From: Mixophyes australis
Taxonomy: Eukaryota; Chordata; Amphibia; Anura; Limnodynastidae
DNA: 64,000 nucleotides
Reading direction: 5' to 3'
Assembly (NCBI GenBank): GCA_036250195.1
Contig: JAVHZZ010000005.1
Location: forward strand, 73,646,505-73,710,504
In this document: one piece after another, positions 1 to 10,589 of the stretch
Numbering within the stretch: position 1 is the first letter of the stretch
Layout: every line of letters begins with the position of its first letter
The notes under the pieces: generated by a model
Database searches by the model: none
Seen by the model: the letters and a program-made list of their open reading frames with translations, nothing else
Told to the model about the DNA's origin: nothing
Made by a program: the position numbers and the translations under genes

Positions 1-553
1 AAAATGGGTATGGTAAGAGTAACAGTATTTTCCATTCACTCTCATGATGCATACCATTGTTTTAGAATACTGTAGTTTACTAATTAATAAATTGTAAAAA
101 AACAATGTAATAATGAATCAACTGAAAGGCTCTCCAAACTTTTGCATATGTTGTACTGATGTTTTGTTATTTCTAGTCTGTTAAAAGGGGCAATCCATGA
201 GAAGATGAACCTGACCAATGTTTTTTCAAAGTCATTATCAAGATTCATTTTTTTTATTATTTTAATTATTAATTATTAATTATTTTGTTAGTAAAAACCT
301 TGAAAGAAAAATAATTTTGCAGCAACATTTATTGTCTTAAATCATGGTAGAAATACATATGTTGGCAGCTGTCTACTGAATAAGTTTTGTTTCCAAAGTT
401 GCCACCATTACATATGCATCAGCTGTTAATGTTCTGAAAGTTCTTAGTGAGCCTGGATGCTATTTAAAGTGTTTACTTCAAGATTCATCTAAAAATAATT
501 GTTTGAAAAGGAAAGTTTATGTATAGTATTTAACAAAAACAGTGTGCTTTAAT
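1..553. other. AT-rich non-coding stretch
   Basis: I see no gene, long inverted repeat or tandem array here. The sequence is AT-rich with short A and T runs, and reading frames are short in all frames. Confidence 0.4.
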
Positions 554-615
554 TGTCCAACCTGTGACAAAAAACATACAAAAGTTTTTGAAGTGAGATA
601 ATGGTTTTGAGATTA

Positions 616-791
616 GGGGCTAGATTTACTAAGCTGCGGGTTTGAAAAAGTGGGGATGTTGCCTATAGCAACCAATCAGATTCTAGCTTTCATATATTTA
701 GTACCTTCTACAAAATGACAGCTAGAATCTGATTGGTTGCTATAGGCAACATCCCTACTTTTTCAAACTCGCAGCTTAGTAAATCTAGCCC
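616..791. mobile_element. Palindromic MITE (family 1) with 72-bp arms
   Basis: The left arm starts GGGGCTAGATTTACTAAGC and the right arm ends with its reverse complement. The arms are about 72 nt with about two mismatches. The element is flanked by TA at 614-615 and 792-793, which suggests a Tc1/mariner-type non-autonomous element, although the superfamily is not proven. Each arm contains GTTGCCTATAGCAAC followed directly by CCAATCAGA. Partial copies lie at 931-1045 and 24971-25046. Confidence 0.85.
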
Positions 792-930
792 TAGGTGTAT
801 AGATGGTTAGAAGTAAGCATTTGCTCAAGCTCTATACCTCTAAAAATCATTACTTGAATTATACAGTGGCATTATCATGAATTTAACCTTTTTTAAACTG
901 TCCCACCGTGACAAATTGAACACCAAGGTG

Positions 931-1045
931 TATATTTAGTAAATTGCGGGTTTGAAAAAGTGGAGTTGTTGCCTATAGCACCCAATCCAATTCTAGCTGT
1001 CATTTTGTAGAATGCACTAAATAAATGAAAGCTAGAATCTGATTT
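931..1045. mobile_element. Partial copy of MITE family 1
   Basis: This carries the same arm sequence as the element at 616-791 (AAATTGCGGGTTTGAAAAAG, then GTTGCCTATAGCACC). It has point changes and is truncated on the right after the second arm reaches AGCTAGAATCTGATTT. Confidence 0.75.
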
Positions 1046-1149
1046 CAGTCAAACTTTCCAAGTTCTATGAGTTGCATCCCAAACATGTTATACTTACATG
1101 TGAAATGCCACACAACGTTTGTGTTTGTAAATATCAAGTAAGTATTTTT

Positions 1150-1598
1150 TCCGGGCTGCACCCACTTTGTGGAATTCCCTCCCTCGCACAGTAAGACTTT
1201 CCTCTAGTCTTCAAACCTTCAAGCGTTCACTGAAAACCCACCTCTTCAGACAAGGTTATGATATTCCTCAACCACCATCTTAATTTCCCTAGTTTACCCT
1301 ATTACCATTCTCTACACAGCTAACGCAAGACAACAACCCTCTGACCAACATTGCAACACACACAGCCACTCAATAATTTTACCTTTGCGTTCTAGCTGGT
1401 CCATTGTGCAAGATGATGTAGCACATGCCCTTGTGTTTCTAACTCCCATTGTCCTATAGATTGTAAGCTTGCGAGCAGGGTTCTCTTACCTCTCTGACTG
1501 TATGTATTACCCAGTATTGTTTTATCAATGTTTGTTCCCAATTGTAAAGCGCTACGGAATTTGTTGGCGATATATAAATAAATGTTGATGATGATGAT
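1150..1598 (+). mobile_element. LINE (L2-like) 5'-truncated 3' end
   Basis: Positions 1152-1283 read in one frame to a TAA stop as the last 43 residues of a non-LTR retrotransposon ORF2. They include TLWNSLPRTVR and LQTFKRSLKTHLF, the conserved C-terminal signature seen in L2/CR1-type ORF2 proteins. A roughly 300-bp 3' UTR follows and ends in TATATAAATAAATGTTGATG plus GAT repeats, which is a typical microsatellite tail. The reverse transcriptase and endonuclease are missing, so this is a dead 5'-truncated insertion. The last 50 bp resemble the tails of the SINE copies at 10.7, 56.1 and 59.5 kb. Confidence 0.75.
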
Positions 1599-1612
1599 AT
1601 TAAGCAAACTTT

Positions 1613-2390
1613 GTGCACATTGTCAAAACAATCACCAAACAAGATATGAACTTTCCTAAAGAAACAAGTCAACTGATTGAATTCGTTTCTTGTGACCCAA
1701 AAAATGAAGAATGCATGACAGGTAAATATAAAGACTGCACTACAGATCTCAGAACATTAATTTCTGATGACTTAGACACCTATAGCAACATTAGCTGGAA
1801 GCAATGGAATGAAATTGATTGTCGCCCCAAACTAGTTGAGACTGAAGGCCCAATTGAAGATGGTATTACGTAGTTAAATTCAGTTACTTTGATTTAAAAA
1901 ATGTGTTTATGTTAAAAGAATTCAGTCTCAAACATTCACTGACATGATTGAATATCTAAAGGAAGGCGAAGCTGTACTCCAAATTGATTTATCTGCAATG
2001 ACCCAAGATGAAATACAGTCGGTGCATTGGAACCACAATTAGGTCACTTTATTTACTGCTTGTGCATGGCTTTCAAGGAAAGAAAAACGTTCCTTTGCAA
2101 TGGTCAGCGATTGTCTTGCTCATGACAAGTATGCTGTATTTGCCTATCTGAAAAGAAAATGTAACTTAATTGAAAAATTAGTTCAATTTACTAAACATGA
2201 AGATATTTTCTGATGGGGCAGCAGCCCAATCTAAGAATAAATTTACTATGTCGACCTTTGTTTATGAAAGAAGACTTCGGTGTGGAGGGACAATGGTACT
2301 TCTTTGCCACATCCCCTGGCAAGGGGACGGTTGATGGGATAGGAACAATAGTAAAACGGGTGGGGTACGGAATAATGATGGTGATTATTC
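1613..2390 (+). pseudogene. Decayed transposase-like gene
   Basis: An open segment at 1613-1873 encodes CMTGKYKDC and related cysteine-containing sequence. After an in-frame stop, conserved-looking blocks continue in several frames: QDEIQSVHW, VTLFTACAW, VSDCLAHDKYAVF, FSDGAAAQSKNKF and then VEGQWYFFATSPGKGTVDGIG. From memory these blocks match a transposase-like protein family found in many metazoan genomes, including amphibians and cnidarians. I cannot name its superfamily with confidence. At least two frameshifts or stops separate the blocks, so it cannot make a full product. No TIRs were found for this copy. Confidence 0.6.
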
Positions 2391-2539
2391 CAACAAGACT
2401 TACCCCGATGTGTTCACACCGGACGGCTCCTTCCCGACCAGGCTCCAGGACGACTAGTGAAGCCGGCGAGACTTGATGACATCACTGGTAACCGTGACGC
2501 TGTTATCGGTGCTGTTAAGGGGGTAAGGTAAGTATGCTG

Positions 2540-2582
2540 GCATGGACAATGTACAACACTTTGCAAAGTACATTGTCCATGC
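2540..2582. repeat. Perfect 15-bp stem hairpin
   Basis: GCATGGACAATGTAC at 2540-2554 is exactly reverse-complemented at 2568-2582, with a 13-nt spacer. It lies just downstream of the transposase-like pseudogene. Function unknown. Confidence 0.8.
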
Positions 2583-2599
2583 CCGCACTCGTGACACAT

Positions 2600-3539
2600 G
2601 TCTCACCCGTGATAAAATAAAAAATCCTTTTGCATAAAACTAATAATTTCTTCTTCTTTTGTAACATATTCTACACTAAGTTCTTACTTCACAATGGGTA
2701 AATGATAAAGTTTATCCCACTTGTACATTCAAAGATGTTGCATAAAATTTCTTGCTACGCGAGAAGGTATGTCTACTGTCTGTTCCACCTTTGACGCAAG
2801 TTTGAAAATCAATACGTCATAACTAACGGAGCAAATAAAGAGTTACCATACACATCTTTTAATACTATGCATACTGTCTGTAAGCTACCATGTAAATATA
2901 CATCATTATATGAGAGAGAGAGCCTCTTTTGATAAAGAAACCTCAGTGCAAGTGTCCCACCCATGACAAAGGAATGCCCCAAAACCATCAAACACATAGT
3001 AATTTAGCAATTTGTACAAATATGTGGTAGTCATGTTAACTCGTGTTCCCTTGGAAATTCACTACAATACATAACAAATGTTTTGTACTCTACATAAAAA
3101 ATAGAATGTAAAACCTTGACTGTGCAGAATTGTAAGCAATAAAGCATATCACAAGCAGCTAACCTCTGACATTATAAAGTCCAATGATCGCAAAATATAT
3201 TGTTACCTGTAACTTGTACTGCTCTTTGTCTTTTGCAATCAGTTGTATAATATACATATATTTCTTGTTTAGTTCTAAGCTTATCGTCTGCTCATTATGG
3301 TTCTCCTCTGAGTATAGTACATGTCAAGTTAGTATCGCATGTAACCTTTTATTGCTGCTGATGACCATTTATTGCAGGGACAGATTACTAATCAACTGAC
3401 AAATAAAAGCACTAGCATGAAATCTTTCCCGACAATAAATTATCTTGTCATCTGTTTTCTAATCAAAGTTAGGTGTCACCATTACATTTATTAGCAAAAT
3501 ATTAGAAATTAGCTTAACATATAGTAAACGTGCATATGT

Positions 3540-3542
<3 letters not shown>
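2600..3542. other. Non-coding stretch with two copies of a recurring motif
   Basis: I see no gene. A short motif close to TGTCCCACCCGTGACAAA occurs at 2599-2616 and 2953-2970, and also upstream at 554-571 and 899-915. It therefore flanks the transposase-like pseudogene on both sides. Confidence 0.4.

Positions 3543-3581
<39 letters not shown>
3543..3581. repeat. (TA)n microsatellite
   Basis: Uninterrupted alternating AT, about 39 bp. Confidence 0.95.
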
Positions 3582-3583
<2 letters not shown>

Positions 3584-4172
3584 TTAACCCGTGCATGATA
3601 CTCATGCATTCTAGTCAAATCAAGCCACTTAAGGTGTTAAAAAGGTTCTTGTCATACATTTGGGGCCAGGCCTCCTCAGGGGAAGAGCGTTACTTCCCGA
3701 CGTAAGCGCCCTTTTTTAACGTGGTTTTGTCCACATTTCACCACCTCATCATTCTTCTCCATCACCTCATCCTTCATTTTCATCGCCACATCTATCCAGA
3801 TGTCTATCCAGACACAGGGATCTCTCTCAGCGGTCCTGAGTATCACACTCCTCTCACTCTGTCCCCCCTGGCAACCACCAACCACTCCCCACTGTCACCC
3901 CCGGCAACCACCAACCACTCCCAACTGTCACTTCTCCTTCAAGAAATATATATATATTTTTTTTAAATCTTTATAAACACTTTTAACAATTAACAAATTA
4001 AATTAACAAATTAAAAACATCTTAGTATACCAAATTTCAGCCCTTTCTGAATTTTTTTTTCCACACACACTAAGAATTTAGTAGGTCAGTGTATAACTCT
4101 GCCCAGCACGTGGCGCTGCAGCTTGGTTTTATTTTTTTCCACACACAGACAGACTAACACACGCCACTAAGC

Positions 4173-4175
<3 letters not shown>
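3582..4175. mobile_element. Dispersed repeat, class unknown
   Basis: This lies between two (TA)n runs. It starts AAGTTAACCCGTGCATGATA, a sequence I recall as common in frog genomes. It has an internal near-duplicate of about 32 bp (GGCAACCACCAACCACTCC at about 3870 and 3904) and ends before CACGCCACTAAGC. There are no clear TIRs, and a Helitron-type origin is only a guess. The frames inside do not look like proteins. Confidence 0.4.

Positions 4176-4218
<43 letters not shown>
4176..4218. repeat. (TA)n microsatellite
   Basis: About 43 bp of uninterrupted alternating AT, directly abutting the possible LTR at 4219. Confidence 0.95.
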
Positions 4219-4221
<3 letters not shown>

Positions 4222-4641
4222 AGTATAATCAGGGGAATAGGGGGAGAAACGATGAACAGCAGCAGTAAACCACACAAGTCCAGAGGTTTCAAGTTAACAG
4301 CCACAGCTAGTTTATTCACCAGCTTGCAAACAAGACAAAACATAAACAAAATCCTAGCTGTCTGGCTACTAGCTAATACATTTTAGCAAGACCCTCTCTC
4401 AGGTGTTGGACCTTGTGTCCAAACACACAGTCAACATATTATTGCTCACCACAGCAGAGTGTCTCAGGAGGCAACTCACCTCCTCACCAGGTCTGAGACA
4501 ATGGTTGCATATCCTAGCTGTCTTTTCACAGGCACCTCACAGGTGCATATCTTGATCAGTCTGTTTAGAGACTGGCAGACCCGATGACCCGGACTGGGCC
4601 TTATGTATGGAGCCCACCCTTCTCTTTCTCCATACATAACA
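4219..4641 (-). mobile_element. Possible solo LTR
   Basis: On the minus strand the block starts TGTTATGTATGGAG and ends ATTATACTACA, giving the TG...CA ends of an LTR. It has an AATAAA about 100 nt before the 3' end (TTTATT at about 4311 on the plus strand). I found no target-site duplication and no adjacent internal region. The assignment rests only on these ends and the poly(A) signal. Confidence 0.35.
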
Positions 4642-4689
4642 CCATGGACCCTTACCATGTTTTGTTATTTCTATTCCACTCCTTGGAGG

Positions 4690-4893
4690 GGGTGGGGGGG
4701 TGAATTACATCATTTTGACTCTGTCCCTCAGTTAAGTCATGGGGGGGCAAACTGATGCGATTCACCGCTAATCACACCATTAAGGCTCCTGGTGGGCAGG
4801 ATGCAGGAGATTAGCCTGCTCTCTCAGGAGTCTGGGAGACCTACCTGGAACTTGGGAGTCTCCTGGAAATTTCAGGAGAGTGGGCAAGTATGA
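4690..4893. mobile_element. Copy of a TIR family ending GGGCAAGTATGA
   Basis: The right end, with CTCCTGGAAATTTCAGGAG and GGGCAAGTATG, matches the reverse complement of the start of the element at 15786-16017 (CATACTTGCCCACTC). The left boundary is approximate. Related copies lie at about 55365-55560, 58574-58966 and 61000-61273. Confidence 0.5.
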
Positions 4894-4898
4894 TTATA

Positions 4899-4955
<57 letters not shown>
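4890..4955. repeat. (TA)n microsatellite
   Basis: Alternating AT with a few interruptions at the left (TATATGTGTG). Confidence 0.9.
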
Positions 4956-4958
<3 letters not shown>

Positions 4959-5219
4959 TAGTTGTATCATCTTAATGTATTAATGTATATGATATTCTGA
5001 CATATAGCCTTCATATAGACTTCACCAGAAGGAGTTAATCCCATTAATAATTTTGTTGGAGTGTAATGTTTAACCAAATTGTCCTCAATTTTAGCACCAG
5101 CTCACTATGTGATTAATAAGAGGTGATTTTCTTAATATTCCTTGATTCATATATTGCTCATTTATCATATCAACATATCAACTTATTGTATATTCTCCGC
5201 AAAAATTAGATCTTTCAAA

Positions 5220-6120
5220 TGCACAGTCACTATGGTGGTCGGATTCATGAGGCCTGTCTGCTTAGGCACTACCAAGCCCAGAGGTGCGGAGTCTAACAAG
5301 GAAAATGGTTTTTGCAAGGGACCCCCGCAAGGAGGTTTGGATTTTGCAGCCTCTGCCCCGCAGGTCACAGTCTTCTGAGTGACTGCCAAATTAGATCAGT
5401 GGAGAGAAACCAGAGGCTGGGAAAAGGTGATGATGTAAGTGAGACTGGAGAAGGCCCGATGGTCTGAAGTGGTTGCTGGAAATTAGGAGAACTGGAGGCC
5501 AGCAGAGGTAGTAACCACATGGAAATCATTGCACAGTCTGCCGAAACACAGGGAGCAATAGTCTGTGGGAGGTATGGAAACCACTGCGGATAGCTGAAGA
5601 GTTGCTGTAGACAACAAGGAGCAATAGTCTGCAATAGATATGGAGACAACTGTGGTTAGCTGCAGAGTTGCTGGAGACAATGAGTGATAGTCTGCAGAAA
5701 ATATGGAGACCACTGTGGATAACTGCAGAGTTGCTAGAGACAAGGAGTGATAGTCTGCAGTAGATAAGGAGACCACTGTGGTTAGCTGCAGAGTTGCTGG
5801 AGACAAGGAGTGATAGTCTGTGGTGGAAATGGAGACCACTGTGGTTAGCTGCAGAGCTGCTGGAGACAAGGAGCGATAGTCTTCTGTCCAAGGAACAGGA
5901 GAACAGAAGTAGCCACGTCTGAGAGCTGTAATGTGCTGTCTTAAAGAACAGGCACCTTATCTGTGGAACAGTTGCCTTAAATATCCTGAGGGATAATTAG
6001 TCTCCCAATGAATGTCAAACATCAGGTGGGGCCGCCGTGCCACGGAGGCAGCAGGAGGCTCAAGGAGCAGGGACAGGTGAGTACGCTGCACCCCGGGCAT
6101 TAGGTCCGTGGGTCCGTCAT
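5220..6120. mobile_element. Degenerate LTR-like block with tandem repeat
   Basis: This GC-richer block contains the 63-bp array at 5553-5881. Near its right end it reads CACGGAGGCAGCAGGAGG and then GTCCGTCATGTGACA. These phrases resemble parts of the chromovirus LTRs at 35454 and 41667 (CACGGAGGCAGCGG; GTCCGGTGAGTGACA). I infer a diverged LTR of a related element. Exact ends and target duplication were not found. Confidence 0.35.
5553..5881. repeat. 63-bp tandem repeat, about 5 copies
   Basis: Units begin at 5553, 5619, 5682, 5745, 5808 and 5871 (spacing 66, 63, 63, 63, 63). They carry GAGTGATAGTCTGCAG, GGAGACCACTGTGG and TTAGCTGCAGAGTTGCTGG. Because 63 is a multiple of three, long minus-strand frames appear here. 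They are by-products, not genes. Confidence 0.9.
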
Positions 6121-8998
6121 GTGACACGCATGTACATCAAATACTTTTATATTTACAATTTGTTTTTTGATACTTGTTTTCAAATATAATGCTGTTTATA
6201 GTGTGTTTTATTTACTGTATTAATATATGTGTATGTATTTAGGACAGCTGATTCTTGGTGCCTCAGAATGGTATAAATGGATAGCAGTATAGTGTCTAAC
6301 CATTGCCCCAGATGAAAGTAAAGGGAAATAAAACTATCGTTGGGAAGGAAATGTTTTGTAATGCATTTCTTTCTTTGATTTTTTTTGGACTTCTTTGTAT
6401 TTATCTATATTTCTATTAAAATTATTTGGTATTTTTGTACTCTGGCTTGCTGGTGCTGGTCTGTTTATTTTATTTGAACAATTGAGGACATCAAATTCTA
6501 AATAGATAAACTGTTGCAATATAATAGATTTAAAAGTGGGCCAAAAATTCATGATTTATCGTATTATTTGATATATACACTGGATAGTGAATACTAATTA
6601 GTGTTGATAGCAACATAATTTCTTGGATGATTGACATTGTTATTTGTTAAGTGTATCATACAATTGACCTCTTACAGGACCACGTCTTACAAATTGTCAC
6701 TAAACTCTAGAAACATTTCTTTGCTTGTGAATATACTTTCCATTTACTAGATATGATGGAAGTCCAAACAACCTGCATATTATAACCAACATATACAGAT
6801 CTATTTTTTAAAAGAGGTTATGACTATGATTTTATTATTGCTTCCATTTATTCATAAAATATTGCTGGAACAGCTAAACGACACTCAGCTTCCTCGCAAT
6901 ACTGGCCTGATTTACCGCTTAAGGTTTAACTTACCGTTTTGCTGGGTCAGGAGATATGCGCATGTGTAAGCTGTGATATGGCCTTTTAGTTTCACAACTA
7001 AAGATATATATTTTATTATTATTGATGCTTATTCAAATAATAAGCATTTTTTCATAATTGTTATTCTGTTATCGTCATCCTGAGATGGCAATAACAGAAC
7101 AAAGATTGCAGCGGTATTTGTGTATTTGCAATCCTTGTTAAATAGGCTTCCTCAAAGTTTGCATGGGGAAACTACCACAGGTGAAACCCAGCAAATCTTA
7201 TCGCCGCCGTGGGTTTCCTCCGGCTATAGCAGTGCTATTGTCAATGGTGACCCCTTCATAGGGAGAAATCATAGGTCTTTTTACAGCTTGATAGATAGAA
7301 CTGATAGTCTTAAACACATAACACCAGTCTGTACCCAACACTTTTCTTGTAACCTGTTCTTTCTATATTATACCAGTTGTGTCCAACACATTATGGGACC
7401 CATCTATTAAGCCATAAACCATGCGGAAATGGCTTTTTCATAACATTGCTATGTAACAAAAGCCTAACACAGGAGATATCATATATATCTCCTGCATTAG
7501 GCTAAATTTTGCATTAAACAAGTCCCCATGATAATTTTTCATGGGGACTGCGGTCAAAGACTATTTAACAAGTGTCATACCTAGCCTAGCTTTTTGGAAC
7601 TTGAGGCCGTTGGTTAATCTCATATGAAGATGTTGTTAACTATTCTACCCTATGGGGAGAGCATTTCGGTAGAAGGATCTTCGGATACCTTATCGCAGTC
7701 TGCCTGATCTTCCCTCCGGATACTATCACAAAATGGCTTTGCAATAGTAATCTGAGAGGAGAGACAGACTTCTGCAGTTTTAAAGTAATTAAGGTCATCG
7801 CCGAAACATCCTCCAATCGGATGCACTGACCCGGAATGATTTTTTAATAAATGCTTGCGAAAAGCCATCTGTCATTGTTGTGATTACAGATGATAATTAA
7901 TGGGGCAAAACCCTGATAATTAATAAATAGGCATTTATGTCAGCAGTGTTCTTACTAGCCTGTACCCAACATATTAAACCAGCAAACATCCAACACATCT
8001 AACTAGTCGTGCCCAGAAATTATATTAGCCAGTGTCACATGTATTATAACAGCACTGTCCTGCATATTAAAAGTTCTCCACACATTATACAAGCTTGCGC
8101 CCAGACATTATACAAGCTTGTGCCCAACATATTCTACCAGCAGTGTGACAGTAAATCTGCATATGTCTAACACATCATATGCAGCTTGTGTCTACAAATA
8201 CCAGCACTGTAGTTAAAATAAGGAAAGATTCAAAATCCCAGTTGCAAAATACTTATTTTGCTATAGAGGAAATTAAAGCCAATTAAATAAACTTTAATAT
8301 ATCAATCACATTTAAGTAATTTTACCCCATAGGGGTGGTAAGAGAATATTTTTTTCTATGTAACTGAACAACATGTAGTTTAACGTATATAAGTTTTAAA
8401 AAAAATTGCCAACGTAGTGGATCTTCACCCCCTTTCGGTCATGCCCTTTTGACAAAACGCGTCACCAGTATATTTTGAACAGCACAATGGGCAGACCTTG
8501 AGCATTTCTCATTGTTGCAGGATAGACGCAATGATGTCCTTAACTATTTCCACACTTTTCAAATACAAAAAGATCATATATGTGGCATCAGTACCCAGAA
8601 TGAGCTAGCATTGTCAGCAGAAATTAATGTCTAGGAACCTATAAATGCATCTGTCTTTGATTTCAGTCACAAGTAGTAAGTAATTGCATTCCCTACAATG
8701 ATCTCATGTGTAAACTTAGATCTGATAGAGATGCCACAACATAATAAGAACTATTTATATCATATGCACAATGACCACTACAAACTAAGAGATTAGAGAG
8801 TTATTTACACTGGAGTCCTTACAAAAAATTTTGAAATATGAGCTTGTAGTTTTCAAAACACATAAAAGTTTAAATGATCTGCATTGAACTTGACGTTGAA
8901 ATTAATGTGACCTACTATGCAGTAGAATATTTTAAATTCTCGTCCTCATATGGCAAAATAATTATTTTAGCAATGTGGCTTTACAGAAGGGAAATCTG
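6121..8998. other. Non-coding stretch with MITE-like fragments
   Basis: I found no gene. There are scattered TIR-like pieces: TTTATTCATAAAATATTGC near 6850, GATGGCAATAACAGAACAAA at 7085 (also near 16352), a palindrome around 7470-7493 (CAGGAGATAT with its complement) and copies of CCAACACATTAT-type phrases between 7380 and 8160. They suggest old non-autonomous elements whose limits I cannot set. Confidence 0.35.
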
Positions 8999-9317
8999 GG
9001 GCCTGATTCATTAAGGATCTTAAATGGAGAGGATCCTTATTTCAGTCTCCTGGACAAAACCATGTTACATTGCAAGGGGTGCAAATGAGTGTTCTGTTTT
9101 GCTCATAAGTTAAATACTGACATATCACACATACTAACATACACATAAGTGTACAAATAAGCTATCAAGTATTTGTGTGTTACATGAAAAAACAGTCAGT
9201 ATTTAACTTATGTGCAAAACAGAACACTCATTTGCACCCCTTGCATTGTAACATGGTTTTGTCCAGGAGACTGAAATAAGGATCCTCTTCATTTAAGATC
9301 CTTAATAATTCAGGCCC
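8999..9317. mobile_element. Long-armed MITE (family 2)
   Basis: The arms are about 125 nt with few differences. The left arm starts GGGCCTGATTCATTAAGG and the right arm ends with its near reverse complement. Both contain TTTCAGTCTCCTGGACAAAA and GGGGTGCAAATGAGTG. It would fold into one long hairpin. Copies of the same family lie at 25945-26203 and 63442-63762. The 25945 copy has flanking TA dinucleotides, which favours a TA-targeting DNA transposon. Confidence 0.85.
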
Positions 9318-9725
9318 TTGATTTCTTAATCCTTTACAGCATTTGGTGGATATGATCCGAATGTGAACAGAAATACTCTGCCTATGATTAACTCCTTCAT
9401 GGCTGATACCTATGTGACTAGACCACATTTCACAGTTATACATTCTGTTAAACTGGAAAAAAATTTACTTTTTTTGGGACATAAATAACTTTTAAGCATT
9501 ATATAGGCAAAAATAGCTAAAAAATACACGTGTTTAACTAATTGTAACCCAATTAGTGTAATCTTAGAAAAATGAATTGAGTTGTTCTAGGGATACCACA
9601 TATATGTATGTTATGAAGGTATTGTTATAGGGCCTAGAAGTAAAAGTAAATTATGAAAAATATATATGTTTTATATCCGGGTGCTCCGGTTTCCTCCCAC
9701 ATTTCAAAAATATACTGGTAGGTTA

Positions 9726-10589
9726 CCGTATTTTCCGCACCATAAGGCGCACCGGATTATAAGGCGCAGTCTTAATTATGGGGTCTATTTCTGTACTTAA
9801 CCCATACATAAGGCGCACCGTATTATAAGGCGCATGCTAAAACATATGGTCTGGAAAAAAAAGGTAACGGAAGCAAAACAGTGAGTTTAGTTGAACTTTA
9901 TTCTACTATTTAACAATACACTCACATTATTTTTTAATCAATCTTCTCCCACAAATCCATCAAAGTCCTCATCTTCTGTGTCTGAATTGAACAGCTGGGC
10001 AATTTCGCCATCAAACATGCCGGGTTCCCTCTCATCATTGTCGGAGTCAGTCTCGTTGCCTGGTGGCTGGTCAGCAATGATGCCGTCTTTCGCGAAAGCT
10101 CAGACAACAGTTAAAGCAGATACCTTAGCCCAGGCATCCACAATCCATTCACATATGGTAGCGTAACTCGCCCGGCGCTGCCTCTCAGTCTTAGTAAAGG
10201 TGTGTTCACCGTCTGTCATCCATCGCTCCCACGCCGCTCGCAACTTCACTTTGAACGCCCTGTTTACACCAACATGTTGTTTTGTAGCATACCGGTAGTA
10301 TACCTACCAGAGGCGTGGCGGAGGTAAGCGTACGTACTGTACGTATTACGCAATGTTCTCTGATTGGTTTGTCACTGCCAGCGTACATAGTGTACATATT
10401 ACGTCACTGTGTCAGCGGGAAATGGTCCGACAGTCAATCAAGTGGAGCGCTTACCAAAGTCGCCTAACAACATTTTTACAGATTTTGCAACTCAGTGCAC
10501 ACATAAGGCGCACCGGATTATCAGGCGCACGGCCAATTTTTGAGAAAATGTAAGGCTCTTAGGTGCGCCTTATAGTGTGGAAAATACGG
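9726..10589 (-). mobile_element. pogo/Tigger-like DNA transposon, internally deleted
   Basis: The TIRs of about 28 bp read CCGTATTTTCCGCACCATAA at the left and the complement of CCGTATTTTCCACACTATAA at the right. They are flanked by TA at 9724-9725 and 10590-10591. The insertion point is proven by the host SINE, whose uninterrupted copy reads GGTTAATTGG. It contains the degraded C-terminal part of a transposase (next entry). At 864 bp it is shorter than an autonomous pogo-like element and so is non-autonomous. Confidence 0.85.
9938..10300 (-). pseudogene. pogo-like transposase C-terminal fragment
   Basis: Read on the minus strand, about 120 codons end at the TGA at 9938-9940. They contain VNRAFKVKLRAAWERWM, which resembles the (PLD)VxxNKPFKxxLR..W..W block that follows the catalytic core in pogo/Tigger transposases. 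SYATICEWIVDAWAKVSA follows, and then an acidic tail (NETDSDNDERE, NSDTEDEDFDGF) of the type seen at the C-terminus of these proteins. A TGA interrupts the frame after the valine pair near 10105. The DNA-binding domain and DDE core upstream are deleted. The assignment is from motif recognition only. Confidence 0.7.

Noticed and set aside
5483..5891. Overlapping minus-strand frames of 121 and 128 codons
   Set aside because: By-products of the 63-bp tandem repeat. The two frames have unrelated repetitive products.
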